A DNA stretch of 7,784 nucleotides from Verrucomicrobiia bacterium (lineage in GTDB: Bacteria > Verrucomicrobiota > Verrucomicrobiia > Opitutales > Opitutaceae): contig JAUHWE010000196.1 in assembly GCA_030424825.1 (NCBI GenBank), positions 1 to 7,784 of the forward strand, read 5' to 3'. The notes below the pieces were generated by a model, which made no database searches, was not told the DNA's origin, and saw only the letters and a program-made list of their open reading frames with translations. Below are positions 5,085 to 7,784 of the stretch, in pieces. Both the position numbers and the translations under genes were made by a program. Numbering within the stretch: position 1 is the stretch's first letter; each line of letters opens with the position of its first letter.

Positions 5085-6671
5085 ATGACAGAGCCTTCTT
5101 ATCACACGGTCACCATAATTCTTCCGCTGGAGCAATCGGACGACGAATCAATTTGGCGTCAGGCCGCAGCGGATAAAATAGGGGTCGATCTGTCCTGGCT
5201 CGGCGAGATTCGGTTGAAGAAGCACTCGATCGATGCGCGGCGGGCACAGATAAAGGTCCAGCTGCGGCTCGATGTGGCGATCAATGGAAAACTTCCTCCA
5301 GAGCCTGAGTTTACACCCCACTATCCGAAAGTATCCGGCGAGGCGAAACGATTAGTCATTGTGGGTATGGGGCCTGCGGGGATGTTTGCTGCTTTGAGAG
5401 CGATTGAGCTAGGCTGGAAGCCGATCTTGCTGGAGCGGGGCAAGGACGCTATCGCCCGACGCTTTGACTTGGCCCCGATTTTGCGGGAAGGCCGGATCAT
5501 CGAGGATTCGAACTACTGTTTCGGCGAAGGGGGAGCGGGAACTTACTCCGATGGGAAGCTGTACACGCGGGCGACCAAACGAGGTCCGGTCCGAAAGGTT
5601 TACGAAACGTTTGTCGAGCACGGAGCGCCCGCCCGGATTCTGGTCGATGCTCATCCTCACATCGGTTCCAATTTGCTACCCAATGTCGTTCGGGCGATGA
5701 GGGAAACCCTTTTAGCTAGCGGAGCCGAGGTCCATTTCGAGACGCGTGTGACTGGATTGATTCGTTCTACGGATGGCAAGCGGGTTCTTGGTGTATCCAC
5801 CAAGGAGGGACAAGAGTATTTGGGAGATGCGGTCGTGTTGGCTACCGGCCACAGCGCTCGGGATGTCTATCAACTGCTATTGCGCGAAAAGGTGCGAATG
5901 GAGCAGAAGCCCTTTGCGGTTGGAGTGCGCATCGAACATCCTCAGCCACTCATCGATAGCATCCAGTATTCCTACAAAAGAAAAGCGAGTCGGCATCCGA
6001 TGCTACCTGCAGCGAGCTACAGTCTTGCGACGAAAATCCGAGATCGAGGAGTGCATTCCTTTTGCATGTGTCCGGGCGGGTTCGTCGTTCCATCCGCGAC
6101 TGAAAACGACGAGGTCGTGGTCAATGGAATGTCGCTCGCCCGCCGTGATTCGCCCTTTGCCAATAGCGGGTTTGTGGTAACTATCGAGCCGGAAGACACC
6201 AATTACCTGAAGCCCGAACATGGTGTGCTAGCGGGCGTTGCCTTCCAAAAGAAGATGGAACGGGTCGCGTCGCAGGCAGGGGGAGGTGAGCAAAGGGCTC
6301 CTGCCCAGCGAATGAGAGATTTTTTGAAGAAGCGGGATTCGTCAGATTTGCCCGATTCGAGCTATTTTCCGGGGCTCACTCCCGCGCCGATTCATGCCCT
6401 GCTTCCGAAGGGCGTAGCGGACCGAATCCAGGAAGGCTTGCGGCATTTTGGTAAATCGATGAACGGGTACGTGACGCAGGATGCCAACTTGATCGGATTC
6501 GAAACGCGTACCAGTTCACCCGTCAGAATCCCCAGAGATCCAGAGTCGCTGGAGCATCCTGAAGTCGAAGGGTTGTATCCTTGTGGCGAGGGAGCCGGCT
6601 TTGCAGGAGGGATCGTGTCCGCCGCGCTGGACGGGATTCGATGCGCGGAAGCGGCGGCAGATTGGGAGTAA
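5085..6671 (+). CDS. FAD-dependent dehydrogenase, COG2509 type
   Basis: A 528-residue cytoplasmic flavoprotein. Residues 1-85 form a small N-terminal domain typical of this family, followed by a Rossmann dinucleotide-binding motif VIVGMGPAGMFAA (91-103) with the acidic residue closing the fold at Glu117 in LLERG. Further hallmarks are FGEGGAGTYSDGKL (146-159), ATGHSARD (253-260), FCMCPGG (327-333), TRTSSPVRI (474-482) and the C-terminal second FAD motif GLYPCGEGAGFAGGI (496-510). Length and order match the widespread uncharacterised dehydrogenases annotated as FAD-dependent dehydrogenase or FAD-binding protein; the physiological substrate is unknown. No signal peptide or membrane segment is present. 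The start is ATG 5085, the first in-frame start candidate near the conserved N-terminus, though its ribosome binding site is poor. It stands alone on this strand, divergent from the permease and convergent with yaaA. Confidence 0.92.
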   Translation: MTEPSYHTVTIILPLEQSDDESIWRQAAADKIGVDLSWLGEIRLKKHSIDARRAQIKVQLRLDVAINGKLPPEPEFTPHYPKVSGEAKRLVIVGMGPAGMFAALRAIELGWKPILLERGKDAIARRFDLAPILREGRIIEDSNYCFGEGGAGTYSDGKLYTRATKRGPVRKVYETFVEHGAPARILVDAHPHIGSNLLPNVVRAMRETLLASGAEVHFETRVTGLIRSTDGKRVLGVSTKEGQEYLGDAVVLATGHSARDVYQLLLREKVRMEQKPFAVGVRIEHPQPLIDSIQYSYKRKASRHPMLPAASYSLATKIRDRGVHSFCMCPGGFVVPSATENDEVVVNGMSLARRDSPFANSGFVVTIEPEDTNYLKPEHGVLAGVAFQKKMERVASQAGGGEQRAPAQRMRDFLKKRDSSDLPDSSYFPGLTPAPIHALLPKGVADRIQEGLRHFGKSMNGYVTQDANLIGFETRTSSPVRIPRDPESLEHPEVEGLYPCGEGAGFAGGIVSAALDGIRCAEAAADWE

Positions 6672-6675
6672 CGAG

Positions 6676-6697
6676 TTTGGCGGTTAGGACCGCCAGA
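6676..6697. terminator. Shared terminator hairpin between convergent genes
   Basis: TGGCGGT (6678-6684) pairs perfectly with ACCGCCA (6689-6695) around the loop TAGG, extendable by one wobble and one A-T pair. It fills the 31-bp gap between the FAD dehydrogenase stop codon and the yaaA stop codon. No long T-run follows on either strand, so it is a bidirectional stop or 3'-end stabiliser rather than a textbook intrinsic terminator. Confidence 0.6.
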
Positions 6698-6702
6698 GCT
6701 AT

Positions 6703-7482
6703 CTAATTATGTGAACGGATGAAAGTGGGACGGTCTTCCTCCGAGCGATCCTCGTCAAATTGGTACCCGTCTTCGCTGAAGTCTTTTAGGGACTCCGGGT
6801 CCTGTATTCGGTTTTGAATGGTCCATCGAGCCATAAATCCTCGCGCTCGTTTGGCATAGAAGCTCATTACCTTGAAGGATTTGCCATCGTTGGAATCCAG
6901 GAATCGTGGAGTGACTACGGGCACTTTCAACTGCTTTGGCTTTATCGACTTGAAATACTCGTCGGAGGCAAGATTGAGGAGGTGCTTGGATCGCGTGCGT
7001 TTCGCTTCCTGGTTTATGAACTTCGTTTGAGCATCGTTCCAAAATGCGTAAAGGGAACGGCCTTTCGGATTGGCTAGGGAAGTGCCCATTTCGAGGCGAT
7101 GAGGAGCTATGAGGTCGAGGGGACGGAGTACGCCGTAGAGGCCTGAAAGAATGCGAAGGTGTTCCTGAGCATACTCTTGGTCCCCAGATTCCAAAGACGC
7201 AAAATTCAAGCCCTGATAGACATCGCCCATGAAGGCGAACGCGGCTTGGCGAGCGGTTTGACCCCGTTTCGAGGGAGCCTTCCACTTTTTGTATCTTCGA
7301 GCGTTGAGGGTGGCGAGCGTGTCGCTGAGCGACATCAGGCTTTGGATCTCGGCGACTGGCTTTTCCTTCAGAATCGCAATCAGCTCGCGGGATTGAGAGA
7401 GAAAGCGGGGTCGAGTGAATTCGCTACAATCGCACGGTGAATCGAAGTCGAGCGTTTTGGCGGGTGAAATTACAGAAAGCAT
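6703..7482 (-). CDS. yaaA: Peroxide stress protein YaaA
   Basis: A 259-residue protein matching the YaaA (DUF328) family along its whole length; the E. coli protein is about the same size. Diagnostic segments are ISPAKTLDF (5-13), LSGLYGVLRPLDLI (112-125), RLEMG (129-133), LASDEYFKS (171-179), FYAKRARG (208-215) and DGYQFDED (238-245). In E. coli YaaA is OxyR-induced and limits free intracellular iron during hydrogen peroxide stress, and the family has been reported to bind DNA; that role is transferred by homology only. Start is ATG 7482, giving the conserved N-terminus MLSVISPAKT; no Shine-Dalgarno site is visible. The gene lies 68 bp downstream of the phosphatase gene on the same strand and could be co-transcribed with it. 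No OxyR-type site was identified in that short spacer. Confidence 0.95.
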   Translation of the reverse strand: MLSVISPAKTLDFDSPCDCSEFTRPRFLSQSRELIAILKEKPVAEIQSLMSLSDTLATLNARRYKKWKAPSKRGQTARQAAFAFMGDVYQGLNFASLESGDQEYAQEHLRILSGLYGVLRPLDLIAPHRLEMGTSLANPKGRSLYAFWNDAQTKFINQEAKRTRSKHLLNLASDEYFKSIKPKQLKVPVVTPRFLDSNDGKSFKVMSFYAKRARGFMARWTIQNRIQDPESLKDFSEDGYQFDEDRSEEDRPTFIRSHN

Positions 7483-7550
7483 GCCAGCAAAAATTGAAGT
7501 TATAAATCAGGCTCAGGTTTGTTGGCTGGCGCAGCGCCCGTTGCAACCTT

Positions 7551-7784
7551 TCAGTTGGGAAATAGCCTGACTGCGATGATGCAAACATCATCCGAAAGTT
7601 CTTCAGCCCCCGCCGAGTCCTTCAATACTTGTGAGATCGCCCTAAGTTGTTTCGGCAAGTCGTCGCTTTCATGGTCAAGGACGGTTTCTTCCAGATTCTC
7701 AACACCCCATTCCTTTCCGTTCTTCGTTTTTTGCTCGATGATGCCGTCGGTGTAGAAAAGGATCTCCGTCATCTGGGTCAACGT
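7551..7784 (-). CDS. C-terminal end of a SpoIIE/PP2C-type serine phosphatase (cut by right edge)
   Basis: The minus strand is open from the window edge to a TGA at 7551, giving the last 77 residues of a larger protein. It reads LTQMTEILFYTDGIIE near its start, where the Asp of TDG is a metal ligand of PP2C-type phosphatases, and ends with LSDDVCIIAVRLF, where the DD pair is the second conserved metal site. The segment KEWGVENLEE between them is the usual FG-x-x-x-L region. This arrangement is typical of SpoIIE/RsbU-type phosphatases, which dephosphorylate anti-anti-sigma factors or related partner-switch proteins; the N-terminal sensor domains lie outside the window. No true start is in the window; the internal TTG and ATG codons near the edge lie within the domain. 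Confidence 0.8.
   Translation of the reverse strand, partial: TLTQMTEILFYTDGIIEQKTKNGKEWGVENLEETVLDHESDDLPKQLRAISQVLKDSAGAEELSDDVCIIAVRLFPN

Noticed and set aside
7483..7550. GC-rich near-palindrome (around GGCGCAGCGCC) between the phosphatase and yaaA as a terminator
   Set aside because: The symmetric core leaves no usable loop, allowing only about three pairs, and no T-run follows.

Overview
The window looks like a chromosomal stretch from a free-living, carbohydrate-degrading bacterium of the Planctomycetota/Verrucomicrobiota kind, most plausibly a Verrucomicrobiota member of the Opitutae type. This is inference from gene content: a secreted formylglycine sulfatase, a Tat-exported DUF3500 protein beside a sugar-phosphate isomerase/epimerase-like gene, few strong Shine-Dalgarno sites, and a GC-rich inverted repeat pair resembling a REP doublet. 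No rRNA, tRNA, CRISPR array, transposase or phage gene was seen.

Left block (1-3057, all on the minus strand). In the direction of transcription it holds a secreted type I sulfatase (3057-1594), a 181-bp spacer with a perfect 15-bp palindrome, a Tat-signal DUF3500 protein (1412-396), and 15 bp later the start of a xylose-isomerase-like TIM-barrel protein that runs off the left edge (380-1). The last two are almost certainly one transcript. The set suggests use of sulfated or otherwise modified sugars outside the cytoplasm, followed by sugar isomerisation inside; no substrate can be read from the sequence.

Middle (3058-5084). A 339-bp gene-free stretch carries a hairpin with a T-run in the sulfatase leader and a striking pair of perfect 20-bp inverted repeats, each flanked by a GTAG/GTTG tetranucleotide, which fits a REPIN/BIME element. 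Next come an unrecognised 118-residue two-helix membrane protein with a good promoter and ribosome binding site, and an AEC-family (auxin efflux carrier type) permease. The permease is divergent from the next gene, and the shared 179-bp region contains two adjacent LacI/GalR-type operator-like boxes.

Right block (5085-7784). A COG2509-type FAD-dependent dehydrogenase on the plus strand converges on a yaaA (peroxide stress protein) gene on the minus strand, with a clean hairpin between their stop codons. Upstream of yaaA, also on the minus strand, is the C-terminal end of a SpoIIE/PP2C-type serine phosphatase that enters from the right edge.

Most of the window is ordinary core or catabolic sequence. 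I do not see a clear new multi-gene system. The parts most worth a second look are the REPIN-like doublet, the tandem operator boxes and the leader structures of the sulfatase and DUF3500 genes.
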